Assembly (NCBI RefSeq): GCF_000712595.1 | Contig: NZ_JOTN01000016.1 | Span: 46,371-110,370, forward strand | DNA: 64,000 nt | Source: Bacillus manliponensis | GTDB taxonomy: Bacteria > Bacillota > Bacilli > Bacillales > Bacillaceae_G | Direction of reading: 5' to 3' | Part shown: positions 9,305 through 17,965 of the stretch, one piece after another | How positions within the stretch are numbered: position 1 is the stretch's first letter | How the letters are laid out: every line of letters begins with the position of its first letter | Program-made: the position numbers and the translations under genes | The notes under the pieces: model-generated | The model's database searches: none | What the model was told of the DNA's origin: nothing | What the model saw: only the letters and a program-made list of their open reading frames with translations

Positions 9305-9802
9305 ATGAGTCATTTAGAATGTAAAATATTAACGATGTGTATGGTACAAGATGGGGATAACATATTATTAATCAACCGTCCAGATCATTTAGGGTTCCCG
9401 GGTTATATTGCTCCAGGCGGAAAAGTAGATTTTCCAGAGAGTATTGTTGACGGAGCGATTCGTGAAACACGAGAAGAAACAGGTTTAATTGTAAAAGATA
9501 TTATTTTTAAAGGAATAGATGAATTTTGCGAGCCAAATACAAAGCTGCGCTATATGGTGTTTAATTACCTTGCTACATCATTTGAAGGTAATTTAATAGA
9601 AAACCCACCAGAAGGCGAATTAGTATGGGTGAATAGAAAAGAAGCAATGAACTTGCCAATGCAAGAGTGGTTTCGAAAAAGATTACCACTGTTCTTTGAA
9701 GAAGGTACTTTTGAATGGCATGCGGTGTGGGATAAAGAAAGCGGTACAACATTAAGTAAAATGGAGAGGGTATATAAGGAACGAGAATTGAAAGGAGTTT
9801 GA
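9305..9802 (+). CDS. Nudix hydrolase
   Basis: 165-residue Nudix protein. The full box is present near residues 39-61: GKVDFPESIVDGAIRETREE followed by TGL, matching Gx5Ex7REUxEExGU. It hydrolyses a nucleoside-diphosphate-linked compound; the HLGFPGYIAPGGK lead-in resembles MutT/8-oxo-dGTP-type enzymes, but substrate is not determinable. It is preceded by GAGGTGTAAAG and lies 4 nt from the next gene, implying co-transcription with the methyltransferase and DUF3139 genes. Confidence 0.88.
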   Translation: MSHLECKILTMCMVQDGDNILLINRPDHLGFPGYIAPGGKVDFPESIVDGAIRETREETGLIVKDIIFKGIDEFCEPNTKLRYMVFNYLATSFEGNLIENPPEGELVWVNRKEAMNLPMQEWFRKRLPLFFEEGTFEWHAVWDKESGTTLSKMERVYKERELKGV

Positions 9803-9806
9803 TAGA

Positions 9807-10196
9807 TTGAAACGTTATCGTACGTGGATAATTGTATCAATCGTTTTCTTTGTTCTGAGTATTGTTCTCGTTATGTATGATGGTATTCATGGGAATTTCA
9901 TACGAGATTATATGATGGAAAGACGCACAGAAGAACATTTAATGAATGAAGGGTATAAAAAAGAAGAGATTGCATCCATCGAAGCAACTTATAATATGAA
10001 GTTTAATACCGGTGATATAAATGGAACAATAGCATACGTTATTTTTCAAGACGAACCGAAAGAAAAATACTTGTATGTTCAGTGGAGAGATTCCAGGGAA
10101 ATCCAACAAAAGTGCGACTATTATAATGAGGATACAAATGCAGTTGAGGTGGAATATACGGAAGAGCGAAAATATATGGTGAAAGATTGTTATTGA
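9807..10196 (+). CDS. DUF3139-type small membrane-anchored protein
   Basis: 129 residues with one N-terminal transmembrane segment (residues 7-26, WIIVSIVFFVLSIVLVMYDG) and a soluble extracytoplasmic part with two cysteines (QQKCDYY and the C-terminal DCY). It resembles Bacillus DUF3139 proteins, whose function is unknown. Start is TTG 9807 because AAAGGAG (9791-9797) is about 9 nt upstream. It is last in the methyltransferase-Nudix operon. Confidence 0.75.
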   Translation: MKRYRTWIIVSIVFFVLSIVLVMYDGIHGNFIRDYMMERRTEEHLMNEGYKKEEIASIEATYNMKFNTGDINGTIAYVIFQDEPKEKYLYVQWRDSREIQQKCDYYNEDTNAVEVEYTEERKYMVKDCY

Positions 10197-10203
10197 GTAG
10201 CTT

Positions 10204-10242
10204 ATGAGAGCGTGTTTGATCAAAAAACATGCTCTCATTTTT
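10204..10242 (+). terminator. Rho-independent terminator
   Basis: Fourteen-bp stem from ATGAGAGCGTGTTT (10204-10217) with AAACATGCTCTCAT (10225-10238), one G-U pair, 7-nt loop, then TTTT. It ends the methyltransferase/Nudix/DUF3139 operon. Confidence 0.9.
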
Positions 10243-10387
10243 TAAAATGTTGGTGATACTCTTGTAATATATAATGATTTTTTAGCTTAATATCACGAAT
10301 TCATACAGGCGATTATAAGGAATTGTCACAGCACTCTATACATATAAGTTTATAAACTATGTCTTTATGTAAAAAGGAGTGGATAGA

Positions 10388-10726
10388 TTGAACAGGGTAG
10401 GGAAAAATGATTTTGTTTCTGGATTTGTACCCAATCATAACCATGGATCGGTAGACTATACATCAGTTGAAGCAGGACATGTACATCAATGTCTCGATGT
10501 AACATCCCCACCAATTCCCGCAGAGAATGGTGGACATATACATTATACTGAAGGATATGTTGTCTTTGAGGATGGACATACGCATTATTATAAGGCATAC
10601 TCAGGGCCTGCAATTCCTGTAGGGAATGGGATGCATGTCCACTATTACGACTTTTATACAACTGAAAATAGCGGACATAAACATCATATTAAGGGGGTAG
10701 ATCAACCTGCCCCAGGTAATAAATAG
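10388..10726 (+). CDS. His-rich YmaF-family protein
   Basis: 112 residues of repeated Gly/His units: NHNHG, AGHVHQ, GGHIHYTEGY, DGHTHYYKAY, GMHVHYYDFY, SGHKHHIKG. The spacing of about 21-25 residues and the xHxHxY pattern match the YmaF family, which is presumed to bind metal or be a spore/surface protein; function is not established. TTG 10388 is chosen as start because AAAGGAGTG ends 6-7 nt upstream; a GTG three codons earlier overlaps that site. It stands alone between two terminator-like regions and a bcr1 derivative. Confidence 0.75.
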   Translation: MNRVGKNDFVSGFVPNHNHGSVDYTSVEAGHVHQCLDVTSPPIPAENGGHIHYTEGYVVFEDGHTHYYKAYSGPAIPVGNGMHVHYYDFYTTENSGHKHHIKGVDQPAPGNK

Positions 10727-10759
10727 AGTTAATACAGAGCTATAGTATGTTTAATAACG

Positions 10760-10840
10760 ATAAAGTGAAATGGGGGGGCATCCCCCACTGAGTGTTAGTT
10801 GAACCAATTGGGCTTTTACAGCCCGTTAATACGGGATAAA
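10760..10840 (-). repeat. bcr1-type element, internally deleted 81-bp derivative (copy B)
   Basis: Both ends are kept (ATAAAGTGAAA at left, CGGGATAAA at right) and both carry the ATAAA flank, but the second stem and part of the fourth are missing. The left junction is consistent with loss between two GTAA repeats. It lies between the YmaF gene and the DUF2935 gene, with no coding sequence touched. Confidence 0.8.
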
Positions 10841-10924
10841 AAATAATTATTTCTCCTAAGCATATTAATTTTTCTCTATTCATATACACAATAGAGTGAT
10901 TTTAAAGAGAAGGAGTGATTTTTT

Positions 10925-11830
10925 ATGTCTACAGATCAGCCGATTCCTGAGCACTTTGTTATGGACCCTCAACGTGCAATGCTTTTACCTCCAGAGTTGA
11001 AAGCAGCACCGCCTGAATCGTTAACAGAACAACTATTTATTGAGAGATCTTTAACTGAAAATCGATTTTGGTTACGAATTATGAAGGAGCATGCTTTATT
11101 TCTTAGTGAAGGATTTAATCGAAATGAGAAAAAACTAATTCAGCAAGTAGAACAATTTTTTCATCTTTTTGATCGACATTTACAAAAAGCATTCACTGTT
11201 CCTGAGACTGTTCAAGCAGTTAGGAAATTAAATGAGGAAAGCATTGAGCTCGTTTATGCTTTTCGTAATTATAAAAGGAATCTTTTAATTTTAATTATTA
11301 ATTGTAAAGTAAAGGGCTTTAATTTCCCATTATTAGTAGATCATATTGCACGAGAAGCAGAATATTTTATAAGGAGTCTTCAAAAATTTAATGAAGGAAA
11401 AATGGATCCAATTCAAGATGCCATAATTAGTGAAAATGTATTTTGGTTACGAATTATGATGGAACATTCTCGGTTTATTGCCTCGTTACTTGATCAATCA
11501 GAACGGAAGTTGGTTCATACTGCTTCAAAATTCGGGGATGATTTTGAGATTTTGCTTAATCAGGCTCGAGATGTTGAATCCATGCTATACAAGAAGGAGC
11601 CGACATATCCGATTATTGGAAAACTGAATAAGGATAGTGAAAATGCAACTGTTGAACTAAGAAACTTTAAAAAAGCAGGATTAGAGCTCATCCAAACATG
11701 TCAAATCAAAAGTGTAATTAATCCACTATTAGCAGATCATGTTACAAGAGAAGCTGAACATTTTCTATTTATGATCCACGTTTTAGAACAGCGATTAAAA
11801 CAAAAGCAAACGGAACAATCTACCCAGTAG
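10925..11830 (+). CDS. DUF2935 protein with internal duplication
   Basis: 301 residues made of two homologous helical halves, about 44-155 and 170-290. Matching pieces are ENRFWLRIMKEHALFL versus ENVFWLRIMMEHSRFI, and DHIAREAEYF versus DHVTREAEHF. The conserved Glu/His pairs fit the metal-binding ferritin/hemerythrin-like fold known for DUF2935. A proline-rich N-terminal tail of about 40 residues precedes the first repeat. Function is not known. The ATG follows AAGGAGTG. It is monocistronic, with a terminator near 11922. Confidence 0.8.
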   Translation: MSTDQPIPEHFVMDPQRAMLLPPELKAAPPESLTEQLFIERSLTENRFWLRIMKEHALFLSEGFNRNEKKLIQQVEQFFHLFDRHLQKAFTVPETVQAVRKLNEESIELVYAFRNYKRNLLILIINCKVKGFNFPLLVDHIAREAEYFIRSLQKFNEGKMDPIQDAIISENVFWLRIMMEHSRFIASLLDQSERKLVHTASKFGDDFEILLNQARDVESMLYKKEPTYPIIGKLNKDSENATVELRNFKKAGLELIQTCQIKSVINPLLADHVTREAEHFLFMIHVLEQRLKQKQTEQSTQ

Positions 11831-11921
11831 TTGAATAGAGTTGTTACTTATTTTCCATGATAGGTTATGTGCCAGTATATGTGTTGTGATTTTTAAGGAA
11901 CTAAGCTATTCATATAAACTT

Positions 11922-11961
11922 AAAGCACTTCTTGTCTACTCAAGGCACCAAGTGCTTTTTT
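11922..11961 (+). terminator. Rho-independent terminator
   Basis: Arms AAAGCACTT and AAGTGCTTT with a smaller nested CTTG/CAAG stem, then a T-run. It terminates the DUF2935 gene. The rest of the 340-bp gap (11831-12170) shows no recognisable gene. Confidence 0.8.
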
Positions 11962-12170
11962 GTGTTTCAGAATAGAAACGAAAGGGATTACTATAACTTT
12001 ATTCTCCAATATGTCATAAACGTGGAACACAAATCGTTTTAAAGATAAAATTAAAACCATTTACAACGCCTAGATGAATTAAAGTGTTCAGATGAATCTG
12101 AATATTTGTAGGTGATGAGTATATCATGATAATTTGAGTATACCATGATAAGAGAGAAGAGGTGCTACAC

Positions 12171-12593
12171 GTGATTGTATTCATTGTTATAGCAGTATGT
12201 TTGTTGGTCACTATTAGTTTTATACATGTTTACTGGGCGTTTGGTGGGAGGTGGGGAATTGCAGCTGCAATTCCAAGTGAATCTGGAGAAAGAGCCTTTA
12301 CCCCGAGTCCAGTTATAACTTTGTTTGTTGGATTATTATTAAGTATGGCTGCAATTTTGTTGTTACTGCAGGTTGATATTATTCCATTATTTGTCCCGCA
12401 AATCATTGTTCAAATTGGTTGCTGGATTTGTATGTTCGTATTTACTGTAAGAGTAATCGGAGAGTTCAACTATTTTGGTATCTTTAAAAGAAAAAAGGGA
12501 ACGTACTTTGCGAAAATGGATACAATGTTATTCATTCCGCTTTGTGCCTTTTTAGCTGTGTCATTTTTAATAGCGGTAATCGGTATGGAATAA
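12171..12593 (+). CDS. DUF3995 integral membrane protein
   Basis: 140 residues with four hydrophobic segments (about 1-20, 43-65, 72-93 and 118-138). The HVYWAFGGRWG motif after the first helix is typical of DUF3995 proteins of unknown function. Start is GTG 12171, 6 nt after AGAGGTG; a GTG three codons upstream overlaps that site. It lies 46 nt before a winged-helix regulator. Confidence 0.75.
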   Translation: MIVFIVIAVCLLVTISFIHVYWAFGGRWGIAAAIPSESGERAFTPSPVITLFVGLLLSMAAILLLLQVDIIPLFVPQIIVQIGCWICMFVFTVRVIGEFNYFGIFKRKKGTYFAKMDTMLFIPLCAFLAVSFLIAVIGME

Positions 12594-12639
12594 TGATAAA
12601 ATAATAGTAATCATGATTTCTTATAAGGGGCGTAGAGTA

Positions 12640-13176
12640 GTGAAGCATACAAATGAATTAATAAAGATATTAGTAGATGAAAAAGCAGTGAAAATTATAG
12701 AGTTAACGAAAGATGTACCGAAATCAACGAAAGAGCTTGCTACTCTTATGAACGTGAAAAATTCAAATTTATACTATCCAATTAAGAAGTTACTTGAAGT
12801 AAATGCGATTCAAGTAGCGCATGAAAAACAAGTAAAGAACATTACAGAATACTATTATTCCAGTTCACATTTATTGAATAAAGACGGAATTGTAATTGAA
12901 GGAGAGCAATTTAAGGAACATCTTGAAGGATGTATAAAATACTATTTGTATTTGCAGACAAAATTGATACAGAAGCTTGAAGAAGATGCAAATCGTTCAC
13001 ATGCTGAAGATGATTTAGGGAATGCTCAAATTTCATTTCATAATGTAAAAACAACACCTAAGAAGTGGAAAGAGTTAAGTGAGAAAATTAATAATCTTAT
13101 TGATTCATATAGAGATAATGAAGAGGTAGAGGATGTAGAAACGTTTAACTACATTATTGGTTCATATAAAGAATAA
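12640..13176 (+). CDS. winged-helix (ArsR-like) transcriptional regulator
   Basis: 178 residues. The N-terminal 70 residues form a wHTH: PKSTKELATLMNVKNSNLYYPIKKLLEVNAI is the helix-turn-helix plus recognition helix, followed by the wing. The C-terminal part is helical and charged. GTG 12640 is chosen since AAGGGGC is 9 nt upstream; the in-frame ATG at 12613 lacks a site. Target is unknown; the membrane-protein gene just upstream is the nearest candidate partner. Confidence 0.75.
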   Translation: MKHTNELIKILVDEKAVKIIELTKDVPKSTKELATLMNVKNSNLYYPIKKLLEVNAIQVAHEKQVKNITEYYYSSSHLLNKDGIVIEGEQFKEHLEGCIKYYLYLQTKLIQKLEEDANRSHAEDDLGNAQISFHNVKTTPKKWKELSEKINNLIDSYRDNEEVEDVETFNYIIGSYKE

Positions 13177-13222
13177 AGAAAGAGCATGTTTCTATATATC
13201 CTTTGAAACATGCTCTTTCTTT
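13175..13222. terminator. bidirectional terminator between convergent genes
   Basis: Eighteen-nt perfect arms AAAGAAAGAGCATGTTTC / GAAACATGCTCTTTCTTT with a 12-nt loop. It overlaps the stop codons of both the regulator and the kinase-like gene, so each reading frame ends inside the stem. Confidence 0.9.
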
Positions 13223-14270
13223 ATTCTTTTGTTAGTGTTCCTTGATGAAAAAACATTTGCCAGCTGCCATTTCTATGTTTCCAAATAGAGCTGCGCAAAG
13301 TTTGCTGTTTTCTCGTTTCATCATGTATATGATATGTTGTGAGTACAGTATCATCGGATAATGGGTGTATTTCAAAGTTAAAAAGATTCATTTTTCTAAT
13401 CGTTAGCGTAAGCCTGCCATTGTGGGAAGAATCTTTCTTATACCAAACCTTTCCTGAACTGCTAAATTCAAAGAAATCCTCTGCAAGTAACTTATCTAAT
13501 TCACTTGGTGAGGTGCGTGTTTCAGGTTGTAATAATTGTTGTTCTAGTGCATGTAAATGCTGTTTTAGCTCAACAAAAGAAAGTGCTTGAGAATCAACGG
13601 TGTATGCAATAGGATACAAGAACTCTGGATTGTGTATATCATTATTTTGAATGACAACATCTGCATGAAGGTTCGGTGTATGTTGTTCTAAATACAGTTT
13701 GGAAGCAGCGTGATACCTCTTTATAAACATTTCTTCTGCTTTTTTATAACTCCCAAAAGCTTGCGCCTCTCGCTTAGCACCTCTTTTTCTGGCTATATCG
13801 AAGTCAGTATCGATATAGATTTTGAAATCATATAGATTATATAACTCCTCTTTAAATAAAAAAGTTCCATCGATAATGAAAATCATATCGTGAGTTGCTA
13901 CTTCTGTATAGGGATTCACATACTCATCTTTTGTTAAATCAAAAGAACTAGTTTTATAATGAAGATTTCCAGTAGGCCCTAAAGGAATTAAAAGTTTTTC
14001 TTTAAAAGATTTATAGTCGTGAGCGTCTTCGTAATATCCAATAGCCGAATCTTTTCCTTGTCTATAACGAATAACTCGTGGATTATGAAAATAATCGATA
14101 CTCGTCCGGATTACTTTCTTATTTTTGTATTGAAGTTCCTCAGCAAGCTCATTAGCAAATGTTGTTTTCCCAGATGCGGTTATTCCACTCACTCCAACTC
14201 GAATTGGATGGTTCATTTTCAAACTCAATATTTTAGTTGCTATATCAGAAATTAGTTTGCTCCTTAGCAT
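13221..14270 (-). CDS. uridine-kinase-like P-loop kinase fused to a DUF4440/NTF2-like domain
   Basis: 349 residues in two parts. Residues about 1-215 are a uridine kinase/phosphoribulokinase-type P-loop fold: GVSGITASGKTT (Walker A) near residue 27, SIDYFHNPRVIRY after it, IIDGTFLFK near 130, and a RKRGAKREAQAFGS lid. Residues about 235-349 (LEQQLLQPETRTSPSELDKLLAEDFFEFS through WKHRNGSWQMFFHQGT) look like a DUF4440/SnoaL cone. In the ATG chosen here AGGAGTG is about 6 nt upstream; the longer reading from GTG 14279 overlaps that site. Substrate is unknown. The domain pairing is the notable feature. Confidence 0.75.
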   Translation of the reverse strand: MLRSKLISDIATKILSLKMNHPIRVGVSGITASGKTTFANELAEELQYKNKKVIRTSIDYFHNPRVIRYRQGKDSAIGYYEDAHDYKSFKEKLLIPLGPTGNLHYKTSSFDLTKDEYVNPYTEVATHDMIFIIDGTFLFKEELYNLYDFKIYIDTDFDIARKRGAKREAQAFGSYKKAEEMFIKRYHAASKLYLEQHTPNLHADVVIQNNDIHNPEFLYPIAYTVDSQALSFVELKQHLHALEQQLLQPETRTSPSELDKLLAEDFFEFSSSGKVWYKKDSSHNGRLTLTIRKMNLFNFEIHPLSDDTVLTTYHIHDETRKQQTLRSSIWKHRNGSWQMFFHQGTLTKE

Positions 14271-14370
14271 ATAACACACTCCTAAATTTTAACGGTGTAT
14301 AGTTCTTTTCTTTAAAGTAATACGATTAACTACTTAATATTCCTGCTCATTGTACTAAGGAAACATTTTA

Positions 14371-14405
14371 AAAAGCCTAATTTCTTAGCATGAAATTAGG
14401 CTTTT
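14371..14405. terminator. Rho-independent terminator, bidirectional
   Basis: AAAAGCCTAATTTC / GAAATTAGGCTTTT perfect stem with a 7-nt loop. On the minus strand it would end the TetR gene that finishes at 14531. The 125 bp between them contains nothing recognisable. Confidence 0.8.
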
Positions 14406-14530
14406 ATCATTGCTCCATGAAAGTATCCGATTGCGGTCAATCTCATCTACATATCTTATTGAACTAAAGCGCTCTTTAGCTAAACAAGTAGCAATATATA
14501 TTATAAGTTGTTCGATGTGTCATGTTTTCT

Positions 14531-15112
14531 TTAGCGCAAGCCATTCAAAAACATTTGAGAAATTTGAGCACCATATTTTATCAAATGATCACTATTGATT
14601 GCTTGACTCTTCAATCCTTCTGTGAAAATGTGCATTAACATTAGTAAAACTTCATCAGAATATGCGGGATTAATTTTTCCTTCTTTACGCCCTTTTTGAA
14701 ACATTCTTAACACTAATTGATCACTTGTTTCTTGTGCATCTTTATCAAAAAAAGTCGGGTCACTTGCATATTGTTGCATCATATTATGGAAAAACACGGA
14801 TGACATACTTTGGAATTTCTTCATTTTATATTGCGTGAGTTCTATATACGTTTGCTCAAATGGTAAGTCACTTTCAATCAAACGTTCATATTCTTCTAGG
14901 ACAGAGGCAAGTGAATTATGAATCGTAGTATTAATTAAATTATCTTTTGTATTGTAATAATTAAATAATGTTACTTTACTAACGCTAGCACTTTTTGCAA
15001 TTTCATCCATAGTTATATTTGAAACGTCCTTTTGATTCAGCAATTCAAGTGTAGCTTCTTCAATATTTTTCATTTTCTTCTCGCGTCTTAAATCAAAGCC
15101 ATTTTTTTTCAT
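14531..15112 (-). CDS. TetR/AcrR-family regulator, divergent from ABC exporter
   Basis: 193 residues. The N-terminal HTH is NITMDEIAKSASVSKVTLFNYYNTKDNLI (residues about 33-61), the classic TetR signature, and the C-terminal 130 residues form the variable ligand domain. GTGGTGAG lies just before the ATG. It is divergently placed 183 bp from an ABC exporter, so it probably represses that exporter and itself. No strong palindrome in the gap could be singled out. Confidence 0.88.
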   Translation of the reverse strand: MKKNGFDLRREKKMKNIEEATLELLNQKDVSNITMDEIAKSASVSKVTLFNYYNTKDNLINTTIHNSLASVLEEYERLIESDLPFEQTYIELTQYKMKKFQSMSSVFFHNMMQQYASDPTFFDKDAQETSDQLVLRMFQKGRKEGKINPAYSDEVLLMLMHIFTEGLKSQAINSDHLIKYGAQISQMFLNGLR

Positions 15113-15204
15113 CTTCTCACCACATTTTTTTCTTTTACAATTACTTTCTACCTATATAGTATTTCATTTTTTAAACTAATTCAAACATTTTAATAAAAAT
15201 AAAT

Positions 15205-15233
15205 TTGATTACTGCTCCAAAAGGGTGTATATT
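15205..15233 (+). promoter_or_regulatory. sigma-A-type promoter for the ABC exporter
   Basis: TTGATT and TATATT separated by exactly 17 nt (15211-15227), about 60 nt before the ABC ATPase start. It is in the divergent gap with the TetR gene. Confidence 0.55.
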
Positions 15234-15295
15234 ATGAACTGTAAAGTTAATTTCAGTACAAAACTTTAATCCTTATAGAATAGGGGATGAAACGA

Positions 15296-16177
15296 ATGGT
15301 AATAGCAGAAATTAAGGGGTTGCAGAAAAAATATAAATCTACCCATGCCTTAAAAAATGTAACGATGGAGTTAAAAGAAGGTGAAGTGTTAGGGTTTATC
15401 GGACCAAATGGTGCAGGTAAATCAACAACCATCCGAATCCTGCTTGGCATTATAAAATCTAGCGGCGGAACAGCTAAGATTTTCGGTAAGGATGTTTGGA
15501 AAGATTCAATTGAAATTCATAAACGACTTGCATACGTTCCTGGCGATGTAAACCTTTGGCCAAATTTAACAGGCGGTGAAATTATTGATGTATTTATGCG
15601 TCTGCAAGGAACGAAGAACGATACAAGACGCGATGAATTAATTCATAAATTTCAACTTGACCCTAAGAAAAAAGCAAGGACTTATTCTAAAGGAAATCGT
15701 CAAAAAGTTGCGCTTATTGCCGCGCTTGCTAGTAATGCGGAACTTTATATTTTTGATGAACCGACAAGTGGTCTGGATCCTCTGATGGAAGCTGTATTTC
15801 AAGAGGAAGTGGCGAATTTAAAAAATCAAGGGAAGTCTATCCTTCTTTCGAGCCATATTTTAAGCGAGGTAGAACGCTTATGTGACCGCGTAGCGATTAT
15901 TCGTCAAGGAGAAGTAATTGAAACCGGAACACTAGATGAACTAAGACATTTAACTCGTTATCAATATAAGATTACTACTCGTAACGAACCTATTGGATTA
16001 AAAGAAGTGAGCGGTGTGCATGATCTGGTGATCAATGGAAAAGAAGCTATTTTCCAAGCCGATAGTGACCAAATTGAGGCTATTTTAGAAGCAATCATAC
16101 CTTACCATGTAACAAAGTTAGAGAGTATGCCGCCGACTCTTGAAGCGTTGTTTATGCGTCACTACACTGGAGAGTAG
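15296..16177 (+). CDS. ABC transporter ATP-binding protein (exporter)
   Basis: 293 residues with Walker A GPNGAGKST near residue 39, signature YSKGNRQKVALIAAL near 130, Walker B LYIFDEPTSGLD near 150 and the switch histidine in LLSSHIL. The about 80-residue C-terminal extension (TRYQYKITTRNEPIG onward) is typical of drug/bacteriocin exporters of the DrrA/CcmA class. ATG 15296 sits 7 nt after AGGGGATG. It is followed without a gap by its membrane subunit. Confidence 0.9.
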   Translation: MVIAEIKGLQKKYKSTHALKNVTMELKEGEVLGFIGPNGAGKSTTIRILLGIIKSSGGTAKIFGKDVWKDSIEIHKRLAYVPGDVNLWPNLTGGEIIDVFMRLQGTKNDTRRDELIHKFQLDPKKKARTYSKGNRQKVALIAALASNAELYIFDEPTSGLDPLMEAVFQEEVANLKNQGKSILLSSHILSEVERLCDRVAIIRQGEVIETGTLDELRHLTRYQYKITTRNEPIGLKEVSGVHDLVINGKEAIFQADSDQIEAILEAIIPYHVTKLESMPPTLEALFMRHYTGE

Positions 16178-16186
16178 GTGAGAAGG

Positions 16187-17797
16187 ATGAAAAATCAATT
16201 TAATAAGACTGGAATGCTCTTTCTTCATACATTACGTCGAGATTGGTTAAAGCTTCTTATTTGGGCAGTAGCTTTAAGTCTTTTTTCAGGCGGCTTTGCC
16301 AGTGCGATGTATGAAATCTATGGAAAAGACCCTAATAGCTTAATGGCTATGTATGAAACTATGAAAAATCCAGCAATGATTGCCATGCTTGGACCGACAA
16401 CAGCTACTGCCGAGACATATACTGTGGGGGCAATGTATGCACATGAAATGACCCTCTTTACAGCACTCGTATTTGCAATTGTCTCTATTACGCATGTAAT
16501 CAGCCGCACAAGGAAAGAAGAGGATGGTGGAACAACAGAGCTTATCCGTTCCTTTCAAGTTGGAAGACTGGCCGGCACGACAGCAATCGTTATCGAAATG
16601 TTTCTTTTACATGTAGTTATAATTGCTCTTTCTACAGGTTTGCTACAAGTGCAAAATGTGCCAGGAATGAATTTTTCTAGTAATTTGTTATATTCGACTA
16701 CACTAGGTATGCAAGGTTTCTTATGGGCAATGATTGCACTCATATTTGCCCAATTAGCAGCTGGAGCTGGAAGTGCAAGAGGACTAAGCTTCTTGACACT
16801 TGGCTTTTTTTACATTGTTCGAATGGCAACAGATATGAACGCACCGGATGCTTCTTGGTTCAACCCGTTAGGATGGAGCTATTTAGTAAGTGTTTATGTT
16901 AATGATAACTGGTTTCCAATCGTCATTGTTTTTGCTGCCAGTATCGTTTTCTTAGCATTTTCCTATCTGTTGGAACAAGATCGAGACATAGGAGCTGGAT
17001 ATTTACCGGAACGGACTGGGCGTGCTCATGCAAAAAAACGTCTGTTGAGTCTTTCTGGCCTAATATTACGCCTTCAAAAAATATTTATTATTAGCTGGCT
17101 CTTCGCTCTCTTTATATGTGGGGCAATGTATGGATCAATTTTTGGAGATATGGAGGATTTTGTGAGTGAAAATGAGATCATGAAGCAAATGTTCCTTCAC
17201 AATGCAAAGTACACTATACAAGAACAATTTATGAGTGTTCTTTTTCTCATTTTATCTTTATTAACTACCATTTTTATTGTAGGAAGTTTGATGAGACTCG
17301 TAAACGAAGAAAAGAAAGGGCACTGGGATCAGCTTTATGCTACGAAATTAAGCCGGACAAAATTCTACTGGTACCATGTGATCTTGACTTCCATACTAGG
17401 AGTGGTCGGACAAATTTCTGCAATATTGGGGCTCTATCTAGCACAACGAAGTGTGATGGAAACACCGTTAAGTTTGTGGGAAGTCACTAAGGCTGGGATG
17501 GCATGGATACCTGCAATTTGGTTCTTTATCGGTATTGTAGCTGTACTAATTGGTTGGCTACCTCGCTTTACGGTAACAATTTGGGGCTATATAGTATTCG
17601 TTTTCTTTGTTAGTTATTTTGGACAAATGATGGACATTCCAGAATTCATAATTAACATTGATATATTTAGTTATATTCCAAAAGTTCCAATTGAAGAATG
17701 GAAATGGGGAACTACAATCCTCATCAAATTATTGACTCTCTTTATGGTAGTTATTGGTTTTATCGGCTATAAAAAACGAGATTTAGTTAATGAGTAA
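16187..17797 (+). CDS. ABC exporter permease (tetronasin-resistance TnrB2-like)
   Basis: 536 residues with about 12 hydrophobic segments in two similar halves, each opening with an IWAVALSLFSGG- or SWLFALFICGAMYG-type helix. This two-fold large permease architecture, paired with a DrrA-type ATPase, resembles the tetronasin-resistance TnrB2 group. AGGTGAG overlaps the preceding stop and lies a few nt before ATG 16187. Together with the ATPase it probably exports a toxic hydrophobic compound under control of the divergent TetR protein; the substrate is unknown. Confidence 0.82.
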   Translation: MKNQFNKTGMLFLHTLRRDWLKLLIWAVALSLFSGGFASAMYEIYGKDPNSLMAMYETMKNPAMIAMLGPTTATAETYTVGAMYAHEMTLFTALVFAIVSITHVISRTRKEEDGGTTELIRSFQVGRLAGTTAIVIEMFLLHVVIIALSTGLLQVQNVPGMNFSSNLLYSTTLGMQGFLWAMIALIFAQLAAGAGSARGLSFLTLGFFYIVRMATDMNAPDASWFNPLGWSYLVSVYVNDNWFPIVIVFAASIVFLAFSYLLEQDRDIGAGYLPERTGRAHAKKRLLSLSGLILRLQKIFIISWLFALFICGAMYGSIFGDMEDFVSENEIMKQMFLHNAKYTIQEQFMSVLFLILSLLTTIFIVGSLMRLVNEEKKGHWDQLYATKLSRTKFYWYHVILTSILGVVGQISAILGLYLAQRSVMETPLSLWEVTKAGMAWIPAIWFFIGIVAVLIGWLPRFTVTIWGYIVFVFFVSYFGQMMDIPEFIINIDIFSYIPKVPIEEWKWGTTILIKLLTLFMVVIGFIGYKKRDLVNE

Positions 17798-17847
17798 CAA
17801 ATTTATATAGGTAATGAAAAGTGTCCTTCCTAAAGGACTATTAAAAG

Positions 17848-17884
17848 AAGATGATCTCTGGATTGAACAGGGGTCATCTTTTTT
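17848..17884 (+). terminator. Rho-independent terminator of the ABC exporter operon
   Basis: Eleven-bp stem AAGATGATCTC with GGGGTCATCTT (two G-U pairs), 11-nt loop, then TTTT. A smaller GTCCTT/AAGGAC hairpin lies at 17823-17838. Confidence 0.85.
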
Positions 17885-17910
17885 GTCGGATTTTATGAAT
17901 TTACTAATGT

Positions 17911-17948
17911 TAATTTTATCGTTAAAATTATTTTTAACGATAAAATTA
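17911..17948 (+). promoter_or_regulatory. 38-bp near-perfect palindrome (operator candidate) before MFS gene
   Basis: Arms of 17 nt, TAATTTTATCGTTAAAA and its exact complement, with only TTAT between them. It starts about 55 nt before the MFS start codon and ends just upstream of its ribosome binding site. There is no T-run, so it is not a terminator. It could be a regulator binding site or an mRNA leader hairpin; no regulator gene is adjacent. Confidence 0.6.
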
Positions 17949-17965
17949 TTTGAGGAGATGTTGGT

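Noticed and set aside
14410-14598. Plus-strand frame of 62 codons near the TetR gene
   Set aside because: It overlaps the TetR gene's end on the opposite strand, has no binding site and no recognisable protein character.
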